From positions 310,001 through 374,000 of the forward strand of contig JAXDJX010000019.1 in the NCBI GenBank assembly GCA_034667405.1: a stretch of DNA of 64,000 nucleotides, given 5' to 3'. The notes beneath the pieces were generated by a model that worked only from the letters and a program-made list of their open reading frames with translations, did no database searches and was not told the DNA's origin. Both the position numbers and the translations under genes were made by a program. This DNA is from JANXVR01 sp034667405 (GTDB lineage: Bacteria > Actinomycetota > UBA4738 > HRBIN12). Within the stretch, counting starts at the first letter, position 1, and every line of letters begins with the position of its first letter. Shown here piece after piece: positions 16,227-23,725 of this stretch.

Positions 16227-17597
16227 ATGAACGGACGCGCCGAAGGACCGATCGACCGCCGCAAGCTCGCCGAGATCAAGACCCGGGAGGACGCAGCCTT
16301 CATCGAAGCTCGTCCGAAGTCCATGGCGATGTGGGCCAAGGCGAAGTCGTCGATGCCGAACGGGGTCCCGATGTCGTGGCACCGGACCTCCTACGATCAC
16401 CCTCCGCTATGGGTCGCCGAGGGAAGCGGGGGCCATTTCCGCGATGTGGACGGCCACGACTACGCCGACTTCAACATCGCCGACATGAGCATGTTCGGCG
16501 GATACGGGCCGGAGCCGGTTGTCGAAGCGCTCGCCGACCGGGCGGCCGCCGGTGGACAGTTCCTCCTGCCCACGGAGGAGTCGATCTGGGTCGCCGAGGA
16601 ACTCACCCGTCGCTATCGCTTGCCGATGTGGCAGTTCACCTCATCGGCCACTCACGCGAACACCGAAGTGATACGGATCGCGCGGGCCGCGACGGGCCGG
16701 AACAGCGTGCTCTTCTTCGAGGGCAAGTATCACGGCCACTTCGACGACGTGCTAGTCGAGCCCGACAAGGACGGTCGCCTGATCCCTGAGGAGTCCGGTC
16801 TCCCCGAGGGCGTCACCGAACGAACGAAAGTGGTCCCGTGGAACGATCCCAAGGCGCTCGCCGCAGCGCTGGAGCCCCGCGACGTCGCGATCGTCATCAC
16901 CGAACCCGCCCTCACGAACAACGTCGGCCTCCTGCTGCCCGATGAGGATTGGCATGCGCAGCTGCGGTCGATCACGAAAGACACGGGCACGCTGCTGGCC
17001 TACGACGAGACCCACACCCAGGTGGTGGGTGCCGGCGGCCTCTCCTCGATGTGGGATCTGCATCCCGACATCATCACGATCGGAAAATCGATCGCCGCCG
17101 GGGTCCCACTCGGCGCCTACGGGATGACACCCGAGGTGGCGGAGGTCATCGAGCGTCCAGCGGGCCGCGACGACGAACGCCCACAGGTGGCCATCGGAGG
17201 CACGCTGTTCGGCAACCCACTCGCCATGGCTGCGGCCAAGGCAACGATGAGCCATGTCCTCACCTCCGAGGCCTATGCGCGAACCCACCAGCTCGGGGCG
17301 AGCCTCGCCGACGGGATCGAGAAGGCCATCTCCGAGAGCGGACTCCCCTGGACCGCGCACCGATTCTGGCCGCGCAGCGGCACCACGTTCGCCCCTTCGA
17401 TGCCACGCGACGCGCGCGAGGCCTACATCTCGAAGGACGTGGAGTTGATCCTCACGTTCCGGGTCTATCTTGCGAATCGAGGGGTGTGGGAAGCGATCGT
17501 CGGCGCGGGTCCGACCTGCAGCGTCCCTGCTACCGCGGACGATGTGTCGCGTTACGTCGACGCGTACGCCGGCCTGGTTCGCGAACTCACCGGCTGA
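16227..17597 (+). CDS. Class III PLP-dependent aminotransferase (glutamate-1-semialdehyde aminomutase-like)
   Basis: 456 residues of aminotransferase fold type I. FRDVDGHDYADFNIADMSMF replaces the usual active-site entry, FTSSATHANTEVIRIARAATGR is the phosphate loop, LAYDETHTQVVG the cofactor ring-binding Asp segment, and the Schiff-base lysine is in ITIGKSIAAGVPLGAYG. The THT in place of the usual EVxT/S and the GSA-like middle suggest a transaminase or aminomutase outside heme synthesis. Substrate unknown. An alternative in-frame ATG at 16203 lies upstream of the -10 box. A small membrane gene follows 16 bases later. Confidence 0.8.
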   Translation: MNGRAEGPIDRRKLAEIKTREDAAFIEARPKSMAMWAKAKSSMPNGVPMSWHRTSYDHPPLWVAEGSGGHFRDVDGHDYADFNIADMSMFGGYGPEPVVEALADRAAAGGQFLLPTEESIWVAEELTRRYRLPMWQFTSSATHANTEVIRIARAATGRNSVLFFEGKYHGHFDDVLVEPDKDGRLIPEESGLPEGVTERTKVVPWNDPKALAAALEPRDVAIVITEPALTNNVGLLLPDEDWHAQLRSITKDTGTLLAYDETHTQVVGAGGLSSMWDLHPDIITIGKSIAAGVPLGAYGMTPEVAEVIERPAGRDDERPQVAIGGTLFGNPLAMAAAKATMSHVLTSEAYARTHQLGASLADGIEKAISESGLPWTAHRFWPRSGTTFAPSMPRDAREAYISKDVELILTFRVYLANRGVWEAIVGAGPTCSVPATADDVSRYVDAYAGLVRELTG

Positions 17598-17613
17598 GAA
17601 CAACGAGGGCGAG

Positions 17614-18033
17614 ATGGCGCAGGGCGGGAGCGAGGGCGGCACCGAAGAGCCCGGATCGCCGGAACTGGGCCTGGGGGGACTGGGGTTCGGCTGGGGGACC
17701 GACCCGAAGACCGGTGCCTACCGCTACGGGCAGCTCGGGGCCAACGGATTCCTGGTTCCCGGCACCGGTGAGATCCCTCCGAACGACGCAGATGTATCGC
17801 GCACGACGGGCAACATCCGCGTTTCCAGAGGCAGGGGCTCGGGGCTTCGGGCGACCATCACCGTCATCGTTGTGATCCTCTTCATCGTGATCGGCACGCT
17901 CCTAGCGATATCCCTTTTCCGGGTGAACAAGGCGATCGGCACCGTGTTCGGCGACACGTACAGCGACAGGCAGCAGCTCGGAGCCGGCGGCATCGATTTC
18001 GGGGGGATGACCTACGCGCCGGGTTCGGACTAG
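17614..18033 (+). CDS. Hypothetical single-pass membrane protein
   Basis: 139 residues, not recognised. Glycine/proline-rich cytosolic N-terminal half (about 1-80), one strong transmembrane helix (about 81-105, TITVIVVILFIVIGTLLAIS) and a short C-terminal outer tail. The first part reads GWGTDPKTGAYRYGQ..NGFLVPGTGEIP, possibly a small interaction module. Starts 16 bases after the aminotransferase with a GAGGGCGAG ribosome-binding site, so likely co-transcribed. Its TAG stop forms part of the next gene's -10 box. Confidence 0.6.
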   Translation: MAQGGSEGGTEEPGSPELGLGGLGFGWGTDPKTGAYRYGQLGANGFLVPGTGEIPPNDADVSRTTGNIRVSRGRGSGLRATITVIVVILFIVIGTLLAISLFRVNKAIGTVFGDTYSDRQQLGAGGIDFGGMTYAPGSD

Positions 18034-18036
18034 CAT
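18031..18036 (+). promoter_or_regulatory. -10 box of leaderless C45-hydrolase promoter
   Basis: TAGCAT, 7 bases before the ATG at 18044; the first three bases are the stop codon of the upstream gene. Confidence 0.45.
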
Positions 18037-18043
18037 CCAACAG

Positions 18044-19114
18044 ATGGACGGACATCTGATCGAGATCTACCGCGTCTCCGGCACTCATCGAGAGGTCGGC
18101 CTGCAGCTCGGAGACATCGGCGCAGACCAGATCGCCCAAGAGATCAAGGAGTCGTTCGCCGAACTCCCCGCCGGACGAACACGCGAGCAGCAACTCGCGA
18201 TCGCGGCTGAGTACCGCCACTTCACGGAACCGCGGCTCCCTTGGCTCATCGAGGAGTTCGACGGCGTCGCTGAGGGCGCAGGCGTCGACCCACTCGAGTT
18301 CTTCGCGGCCTCTATGGAAGAGATCTGGTACGAACCGCGTGCGAAAGAGACGGAGGGGAAGTGCAGCGACCTGGTCGCCGGACCGGCCGCCACGGCCGAT
18401 GGGCATCTCATCGTCGGCCACACCAACGACCTCCGTCCCGCCGCCGAGCACCTCATCACCGCGATCGAGAAGAACGTCCCCGGCGACCCCGTCACCTTCC
18501 AGCTGGGTGGCGTGCCGTGGCTCTCGGTCGGCTGGAACAGCGCCGGCCTCTCCCTCACCGGCAACGAACTGAGCCCCAACGACGAGAAGATCGGCATCAG
18601 CCGCTCGCACCAGGTCCTGGAGATGCTGCGGACCGGATCGCTTGACGACATGGTCGCGGCCGCGGTTCGTCCGGATCGGGCGTCGAGCTACAACAACGTC
18701 CTCGCCAGCTCGGACGGACGTGTGGTGAACGTCGAGGGCAGCGCCACGGACCAGGAACTAACCGGCCTCGACGAGTTGGGACACCTTGTGCACACCAACC
18801 ACTACGTCTGCGACCGGATGATCAACTTCGAGGGCGACCCGGACTACGCGAAGCGCTCGGCCGTCCGGTACAAGCGCGGGCGTGAACTGCTGAAGTCCCA
18901 GTCACCGGCTTCGATCACGATGGACGGGATGCGGGGGTTGCTGGCGGACCACGCCGGCCGTCCCGACAGCATCTGTCGTCACGCCGAGGCGTCTGCGTCG
19001 GACAGCAAGACCGTCTTCTGGTCGGTCGCCGACGTCACCGAGGGCCGGATCCTCTTCGGCCGCGGCAACCCGTGCGAGGACACCCCCGCCCAGGAGTACG
19101 CCTTCTCCCGCTAA
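18044..19114 (+). CDS. C45-family hydrolase (acyl-CoA:6-aminopenicillanate acyltransferase-like, Ntn-type)
   Basis: 356 residues. The Ntn-hydrolase nucleophile is probably the cysteine in TEGKCSDLVA (about residue 107), preceded by a roughly 100-residue helical propeptide-like region starting YRVSGTHREVGLQLG, as in the C45 acyltransferases. In characterised members the protein cleaves itself before this cysteine. Other family features are IVGHTNDL, WNSAGLSLTGNEL and THTNHYVCD-like VHTNHYV. Probably hydrolyses or transfers an amide-linked acyl group. Cytosolic; substrate unknown. Confidence 0.78.
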   Translation: MDGHLIEIYRVSGTHREVGLQLGDIGADQIAQEIKESFAELPAGRTREQQLAIAAEYRHFTEPRLPWLIEEFDGVAEGAGVDPLEFFAASMEEIWYEPRAKETEGKCSDLVAGPAATADGHLIVGHTNDLRPAAEHLITAIEKNVPGDPVTFQLGGVPWLSVGWNSAGLSLTGNELSPNDEKIGISRSHQVLEMLRTGSLDDMVAAAVRPDRASSYNNVLASSDGRVVNVEGSATDQELTGLDELGHLVHTNHYVCDRMINFEGDPDYAKRSAVRYKRGRELLKSQSPASITMDGMRGLLADHAGRPDSICRHAEASASDSKTVFWSVADVTEGRILFGRGNPCEDTPAQEYAFSR

Positions 19115-19183
19115 AGCCGCACCCTTTTCCAATAACCCCGTCGCGGTTCTTGACTGCTGGTGGCCATCATGGGAACATCTATG

Positions 19184-19198
19184 TGTAGCCTAACTACA
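19184..19198. promoter_or_regulatory. Palindromic operator candidate for MarR regulator
   Basis: TGTAG-CCTAA-CTACA, a perfect 5-bp inverted repeat with 5-bp spacer, AT-rich against the local background, 9 bases before the proposed MarR start at 19208. MarR proteins commonly repress their own genes through such sites. Confidence 0.5.
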
Positions 19199-19207
19199 TA
19201 TCTTCCC

Positions 19208-19678
19208 TTGGACACGTCAAGCGGCACTTCCCCACCGCAGGACATGGATGCCTTGGCCGACAGGCTCTATTCGGCCGCCATCCAGCTGCTGCGGCGCGTG
19301 CGTGTTCGGGATGGAGAGCCGGGGCTGTCCGCGCCTCGGCTCTCTGCGCTCTCGGTCGTCGTGTTCGCGGGACCGGTCACGATCAGCGAACTGGCGGCCA
19401 CGCAGGGCGTTCGCCCACCGACGATGACCCGGCTGGTGGATGGTCTAGAACGCGACGGCCTGGCGATGCGTGAACCCCACCCTGAGGACGGTCGATCGGT
19501 TCAGGTTCGAGCGACCGGGATGGGCCGCCTGGCTCTATCGAGGAGCCGGCAGCAACGGATGGGCGCGCTGTCGGCGAGGCTCGGGCAGCTTTCCCACGAG
19601 GATCTGCAGTCCCTCGCCGCGGCTCTGGCCGTCATGGAACAGGTGGCCGACGGCGACGCTCACGATCAGCCGGCTTGA
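19208..19678 (+). CDS. MarR family transcriptional regulator
   Basis: 156 residues with the MarR winged helix (about 45-115): LSALSVVVFAGPVTISELA, the recognition helix VRPPTMTRLVDGLERDGL and the wing RSVQVRATGMG. C-terminal helices form the dimer interface. Start is uncertain: TTG 19208 is preferred because the palindrome at 19184-19198 then lies upstream, as an operator should; in-frame ATGs at 19160 and 19244 are alternatives. No clear partner gene; the convergent amidohydrolase is the nearest neighbour. Confidence 0.82.
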   Translation: MDTSSGTSPPQDMDALADRLYSAAIQLLRRVRVRDGEPGLSAPRLSALSVVVFAGPVTISELAATQGVRPPTMTRLVDGLERDGLAMREPHPEDGRSVQVRATGMGRLALSRSRQQRMGALSARLGQLSHEDLQSLAAALAVMEQVADGDAHDQPA

Positions 19679-19694
19679 GAAGTCGTTGACCCGT

Positions 19695-20879
19695 TCAGGG
19701 GTTGACCACCGTCCCGGCCCTCCAGACACGAAGCGGCGTCCCCAGGGCAGCGATGTCTTCAACCGGGTTGTCCTCGTAGAGCACGAGGTCGGCGACCGTG
19801 CCTTTCGCCACCCGGCCTACGTCGGGGAGGCGGAGGAGGTCCGCGCCGTTCGCGGTTCCGGCACGCATCGCCGCCAGCGGCGTCATACCCCACTCGACCA
19901 TGAACGCCAGCTCTTTCGGCGCACTCCCATGCGGGTTGAACGGCGTTCCGGCGTCCGTGCCGCACACGTGCAGGACGCCGGCTTTGATCGCGCGCACGTG
20001 TGATTCGCGCGATGCCGCCTCGATCTCACGGCCCTTCTCCACGGCGTAGGAGGGCACGTTCGCGGGGTTGTCCACGATGCCACGGATCGCACACAGGGTC
20101 GGGGAACGGTAGGTCCGGCGAGCCTTCATCTCCCGGGCGATCTGCGGCGTCACATTGTTGCAGTGCTCGATGGAATCCACCCCGGCGGTGACGGCGCCGA
20201 GGATACCCTCGGCACCGATAGCGTGGGCGGCCACGGGTCTCCCCCGCCTGTGCGCCTCATCCACGGCCGCCGCCAACTCCTCGGCCGTATAGGCGGTGAA
20301 CGTGGCTCCGATGCCGGGGGTCAACACGCCTCCCGTCGCCACGATCTTGATCGCGGTCGCTCCCCGACGGATCTCTTCTCGGACAGCTTTCCGCATGGCG
20401 TCAGCGCCATCGACCTCGCGTGCGAACGCGATGTTGTGCCCATGGCCACCGGTGATCGTGAGCGCGTGGCCGGCCGCGAGCACGCGCGGCCCGACGATCA
20501 TCCCGTCCTCGATAGCGCGTGCGACGTCGATGCACGCGCCATCGGGCCCGCCCAGATCACGCACCGTGGTCACGCCTGCGAGGAGGTGCTTGCGGACGTT
20601 CACCGTTGCCTTCACGCCCGCGAGACCAGGGGTGATCCGCGCCGCTTCCCCGGCGAAATCCGCCGACCCATCGAACGCCAGGTGGACGTGGCAGTCGATG
20701 AGTCCGGGAGACAATGTCTTGCCTGTGCCCTCCACTCTCGTCGTTCCGCGCGCGCGTCGGGGAGCCCGCGCATGCGCGCCCACCCACGTGATCCGCTCCT
20801 CCTCGACCAGAACCCCCTGCTTCGCCTTGACGGCTCGGCCGTCGAAGAGGGTGACGTCGGCGATGTAGGTGGACGGCAT
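19695..20879 (-). CDS. Amidohydrolase family protein (imidazolonepropionase/prolidase-like)
   Basis: 394-residue TIM-barrel metal hydrolase. Metal-site features in order: DCHVHLAFDG, the lysine segment AIKIVATGGV, VAAHAIG, SIEHCNN and the active-site aspartate in CGTDAGTPFNP. The N-terminal and C-terminal composite beta-sandwich is complete (ends LGTPLRVWRAGTVVNP). Family members hydrolyse dipeptides, imidazolones or organophosphates; substrate not predictable. Starts 5 bases after the cupin stop, so both form one transcription unit. Confidence 0.88.
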   Translation of the reverse strand: MPSTYIADVTLFDGRAVKAKQGVLVEEERITWVGAHARAPRRARGTTRVEGTGKTLSPGLIDCHVHLAFDGSADFAGEAARITPGLAGVKATVNVRKHLLAGVTTVRDLGGPDGACIDVARAIEDGMIVGPRVLAAGHALTITGGHGHNIAFAREVDGADAMRKAVREEIRRGATAIKIVATGGVLTPGIGATFTAYTAEELAAAVDEAHRRGRPVAAHAIGAEGILGAVTAGVDSIEHCNNVTPQIAREMKARRTYRSPTLCAIRGIVDNPANVPSYAVEKGREIEAASRESHVRAIKAGVLHVCGTDAGTPFNPHGSAPKELAFMVEWGMTPLAAMRAGTANGADLLRLPDVGRVAKGTVADLVLYEDNPVEDIAALGTPLRVWRAGTVVNP

Positions 20880-20884
20880 CCTCG

Positions 20885-21256
20885 CTACTCGTTCCAGGGC
20901 GGGACGCCTTCGGTGCCGTCCTCGCGGATCATCAGGGTTCCGGCGAGCATCGTCACGACGATGTTGATGCCCTCGGAGCCGCCTTCGATGTGATGCCATT
21001 CGCCGGTAGGCACCACCACGGAATCACCCGCCGAGATCTCCCATGACTCGTCGCCGATGTGCATCGTTCCGGACCCGCTGGAGACCGAGAACACGTCCAG
21101 GTGGTCGTGCTTGTGACGCGGCAGTCCCCCACCCGCAGGAACCGCAGCGTGGAACAGCACGGCCTCTGTCGAACCGCGAGAGGGTGCGGCCAAGCTGGTG
21201 AAGGTATTGCCTGCGACCTCGAAAGTCGGATGATCGGTGGCGCGTTCGACGGGCAT
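20885..21256 (-). CDS. Single-domain cupin protein
   Basis: 123 residues, one beta-barrel cupin. Motif 1 is GLPRHKHDHLDVFSVSSGSGTMHIG and motif 2 AGDSVVVPTGEWHHIEG; the three or four histidines plus one acidic residue can bind a metal. Start ATG 21256 has GAGGAG eight bases upstream. Translationally close to the downstream amidohydrolase; a role as binding or sensing partner is inference. Confidence 0.82.
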   Translation of the reverse strand: MPVERATDHPTFEVAGNTFTSLAAPSRGSTEAVLFHAAVPAGGGLPRHKHDHLDVFSVSSGSGTMHIGDESWEISAGDSVVVPTGEWHHIEGGSEGINIVVTMLAGTLMIREDGTEGVPPWNE

Positions 21257-21318
21257 GACGGCTCCTCGAGTAGATGAGGCGGCATCATGCCATCCGCAGC
21301 CTTCCTCGTCAGAGCCGC

Positions 21319-21912
21319 CTAGTTCGAGAGGCCGACCGCGTGACCAACGAAGGCGTCTGTTTCGACGGCGTCCAGGAGGAAGTCCGCGAGGTCGTACCGG
21401 GTGATCTCGCCTTCGGGAGCTCGAGCGTCCAGCTCGGCTTGGTAGGCACCCACGGCGTCGTCGTCGGAGATGGTTCCCGGCGCTGCAGCCACCCAATCCA
21501 GGCCCGAGGCGCTGAGGGTCGCAAAATCTCGACGATGTTCCTCGTTGACGTACTGGAACGGTGGACGATCCGTCGTGGAGAACACCGCTACGGAGACCAC
21601 GGTGGCGATCCGCCGCACTTCGTTCGTCTTCGCGCCGGCGACCACGTTGGCGTTCATGGTCGAGAGCTCGGTGGTGGGGTCCAATGTCGGAACGCCGAGC
21701 GCGGAGATGACGGCGTCCTGACCCGCGATCGCCGCTGCCGCCGATCCAGTGTCCGACGCGTCCCCCACGACAACCGTGAGGCCGGGAGCCTCCGACCGGT
21801 CCAACTTCGCCGGCGAACGAACGAAAGCCGTCACTTCGTGCCCGCGCGCCAGGCCCTGCTCGACCACGGCACGACCCACCCGACCCGTGGCACCGAACAC
21901 GACGATCCTCAT
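21319..21912 (-). CDS. NAD(P)H-binding protein, NmrA/SDR-like
   Basis: 197 residues. Rossmann fold with VFGATGRVGRAVVEQGLARGH at the N-terminus, FVRSPAKL at the second strand and VVVGDASD. It lacks the YxxxK of classical short-chain dehydrogenases and resembles atypical SDR 5 (BVR-B/NmrA) proteins that act as flavin reductases or redox sensors. ATG 21912 has AAGGGAGG upstream and a TAGCCT -10 at 21943-21948. Divergent from the TauE/SafE gene, sharing a 98-bp promoter region. Confidence 0.8.
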   Translation of the reverse strand: MRIVVFGATGRVGRAVVEQGLARGHEVTAFVRSPAKLDRSEAPGLTVVVGDASDTGSAAAAIAGQDAVISALGVPTLDPTTELSTMNANVVAGAKTNEVRRIATVVSVAVFSTTDRPPFQYVNEEHRRDFATLSASGLDWVAAAPGTISDDDAVGAYQAELDARAPEGEITRYDLADFLLDAVETDAFVGHAVGLSN

Positions 21913-21942
21913 CCCTCTCGCCTCCCTTGAATCAGTCGTCTC

Positions 21943-21975
21943 AGGCTACGCGAGTCGACGTTCCGCAGGTAGGCT
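21943..21975. promoter_or_regulatory. Divergent -10 boxes for the NmrA-like and TauE/SafE genes
   Basis: TAGCCT on the minus strand (21943-21948) reads toward 21912, and TAGGCT on the plus strand (21970-21975) reads toward 22011. Both genes carry GGGAG-type ribosome-binding sites, so these are short-leader rather than leaderless units. Confidence 0.4.
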
Positions 21976-22010
21976 TCTCCCTGCGGCGGCACGATGATTG
22001 GGAGAATAGG

Positions 22011-23114
22011 TTGCACATCGACTGGGCGATCGCGCTCGCGTCCCTGCTCGTCGGTTTCACGGTGGGTCTAACCGGCATGGGCGGTGGCGCCCTGATGACC
22101 CCTATCCTCGTCATCTTCTTCGGGATCGTGCCCACAGCGGCGGTCTCATCCGACCTCATCGCCGCGATGGTGATGAAGCCTGTTGGGGGCGGCGTCCATG
22201 TGCGACGTCGAACGGTTCGATGGGAATTGGTTCGGTGGTTGTGCGTTGGGTCGATCCCGACCGCGTTCATGGGCGTATTGCTCCTCCATGCGAGCGGCGA
22301 CAGCGAGGCCGTCCAGAACACGACGAAGATCTTCCTGGGGATCACGCTCAGCCTTGCGGCGGCCGCCATGGTGTTCAAGGCGTGGCTTCAGGGACGCCGT
22401 AGCGCCGAGGCCCGGGCCGGCCGACGAGTCACCCTGGCCACAGAAGGCAAGATCCACGTTCGCGTGCCATTGACCATCCTCATCGGGGCGATAGGCGGGA
22501 TGCTCGTCGGGCTCACGTCCGTCGGGTCGGGGTCGATCATCATCGTCTGCCTGATGCTCACCTACCCCGAGCTCAGAGGCGCACAACTGGTCGGCACCGA
22601 CCTGGTGCAGGCCGTGCCCTTGGTGACGTCCGCCGCGCTCGCGCACATCGTGGTCGGGGATTTCCAACTCGCCCTCACCACGTCGATCCTGATCGGAGCG
22701 CTCCCTGCCGTGTACGTGGGGGCGAGACTTTCGTCGAGGGCACCGGACGGCGTCATCCGTCCGGCCCTCGTGGTCGTCCTCTTGGCGTCGGCGATCAAAC
22801 TCCTGGATGCTCCGAATGGTCTCCTCGGTGCGATCCTGCTCGCCGTCATCGTGGTGGGCCTCCCGCTCTGGGGTGCGGTAGACGGGGCGGCGCATCCGGA
22901 AGACTTGTGGGAGGCGGCGGGCCTGCGCCGCGATGGCTGGCTGAGATGGCAGGCGCTCGGCGCGCCATTCCTGCTCGGCTTCCCGGTCGGGGTGGCCTAC
23001 TTCGCGAAGGCGCGTCCGAAACTGGTGGCCGCCACCATCGCGTCGATGAACGATCCAAGCATCGCCCTGCAAGCCGCGACGCTCGACTCCGAGCGATCAG
23101 AAGGGCAGGTGTAG
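22011..23114 (+). CDS. TauE/SafE family sulfite/anion exporter-like permease
   Basis: 367 residues, about eight membrane helices. The repeated family motif is seen as VGFTVGLTGMGGGALMTPIL (N-terminal half) and GGMLVGLTSVGSGSIIIV (second half). TauE/SafE proteins move sulfur-containing or carboxylate anions across the inner membrane. Start TTG 22011 is chosen because GGGAG lies six bases upstream and the preceding in-frame residues are not membrane-like. The C-terminal 80 residues are partly hydrophilic. A universal stress gene begins 2 bases after the stop. Confidence 0.85.
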   Translation: MHIDWAIALASLLVGFTVGLTGMGGGALMTPILVIFFGIVPTAAVSSDLIAAMVMKPVGGGVHVRRRTVRWELVRWLCVGSIPTAFMGVLLLHASGDSEAVQNTTKIFLGITLSLAAAAMVFKAWLQGRRSAEARAGRRVTLATEGKIHVRVPLTILIGAIGGMLVGLTSVGSGSIIIVCLMLTYPELRGAQLVGTDLVQAVPLVTSAALAHIVVGDFQLALTTSILIGALPAVYVGARLSSRAPDGVIRPALVVVLLASAIKLLDAPNGLLGAILLAVIVVGLPLWGAVDGAAHPEDLWEAAGLRRDGWLRWQALGAPFLLGFPVGVAYFAKARPKLVAATIASMNDPSIALQAATLDSERSEGQV

Positions 23115-23116
23115 CC

Positions 23117-23530
23117 GTGTTCGAGCGGATCCTCGTGGCCGTGGATGGGTCATCGAAGAGCGAGAAAACCATCTTGACGGCATTGGATATGGCCGGGCGC
23201 TACAAGTCGGTCGTCACGATCGTTCACGTTCGCGAACACGAGCGGTACGAGGCATCCGATGTCGATCTCGGACCCCCCACCCCGGCCGAAGAACTCGTGA
23301 ACGACGTGCTCGTGAGGTTCCACGCTAACGGGATCGAGGCGAAGGGCGAGATCCGCCGGGTGAGTTCGGGCAACACCCCTGAGCAGATCGTGGAGGTTGC
23401 TCAAACGGTCGAGGCAGACCTCATCGTGTTGGGTTCCCGCGGGATGAGCGAATGGAAGAGCCTCATGCTCGGGGGGGTCGCCAACAAGGTCGTACAACAC
23501 GCCACGTGCCCGGTGTTGTTGATCCGCTGA
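23117..23530 (+). CDS. Universal stress protein, single domain
   Basis: 137 residues. Typical UspA fold: FERILVAVDGSSKSEKTI at the N-terminus and the nucleotide-binding LIVLGSRGMSEWKSLMLGGVANKVVQHATCPVLLIR at the C-terminus, with G-2x-G-9x-G spacing for ATP binding. GTG 23117 begins 2 bases after the permease stop, so the two are one operon; regulation of the transporter by the stress protein is inference. Confidence 0.9.
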   Translation: MFERILVAVDGSSKSEKTILTALDMAGRYKSVVTIVHVREHERYEASDVDLGPPTPAEELVNDVLVRFHANGIEAKGEIRRVSSGNTPEQIVEVAQTVEADLIVLGSRGMSEWKSLMLGGVANKVVQHATCPVLLIR

Positions 23531-23542
23531 TCGAAGACATCA

Positions 23543-23572
23543 TTGGACTTCCGGGATGCACGATCCTATGAT
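23543..23572 (+). promoter_or_regulatory. Promoter upstream of nucleotidyl cyclase (TTGGAC-18-TATGAT)
   Basis: TTGGAC at 23543-23548, 18-base spacer, TATGAT at 23567-23572. Predicted start near 23579, giving a leader of about 145 bases before the cyclase start. I recognise no known riboswitch in that leader. Confidence 0.55.
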
Positions 23573-23725
23573 CGCCGGGACAAGCGTTCGGGCTCGGCGT
23601 TCACCAGGTGGACGTGAGCGAGTGCCCGCTGGAGGGGGCCGCTTGAAGCGCCGGCTGTTGGATGTGCGGTGTGGTGCGCGCTCCGGCCGTCCTAGGAGCT
23701 TCCTGAACCAACCGTGGAGGAGCGC

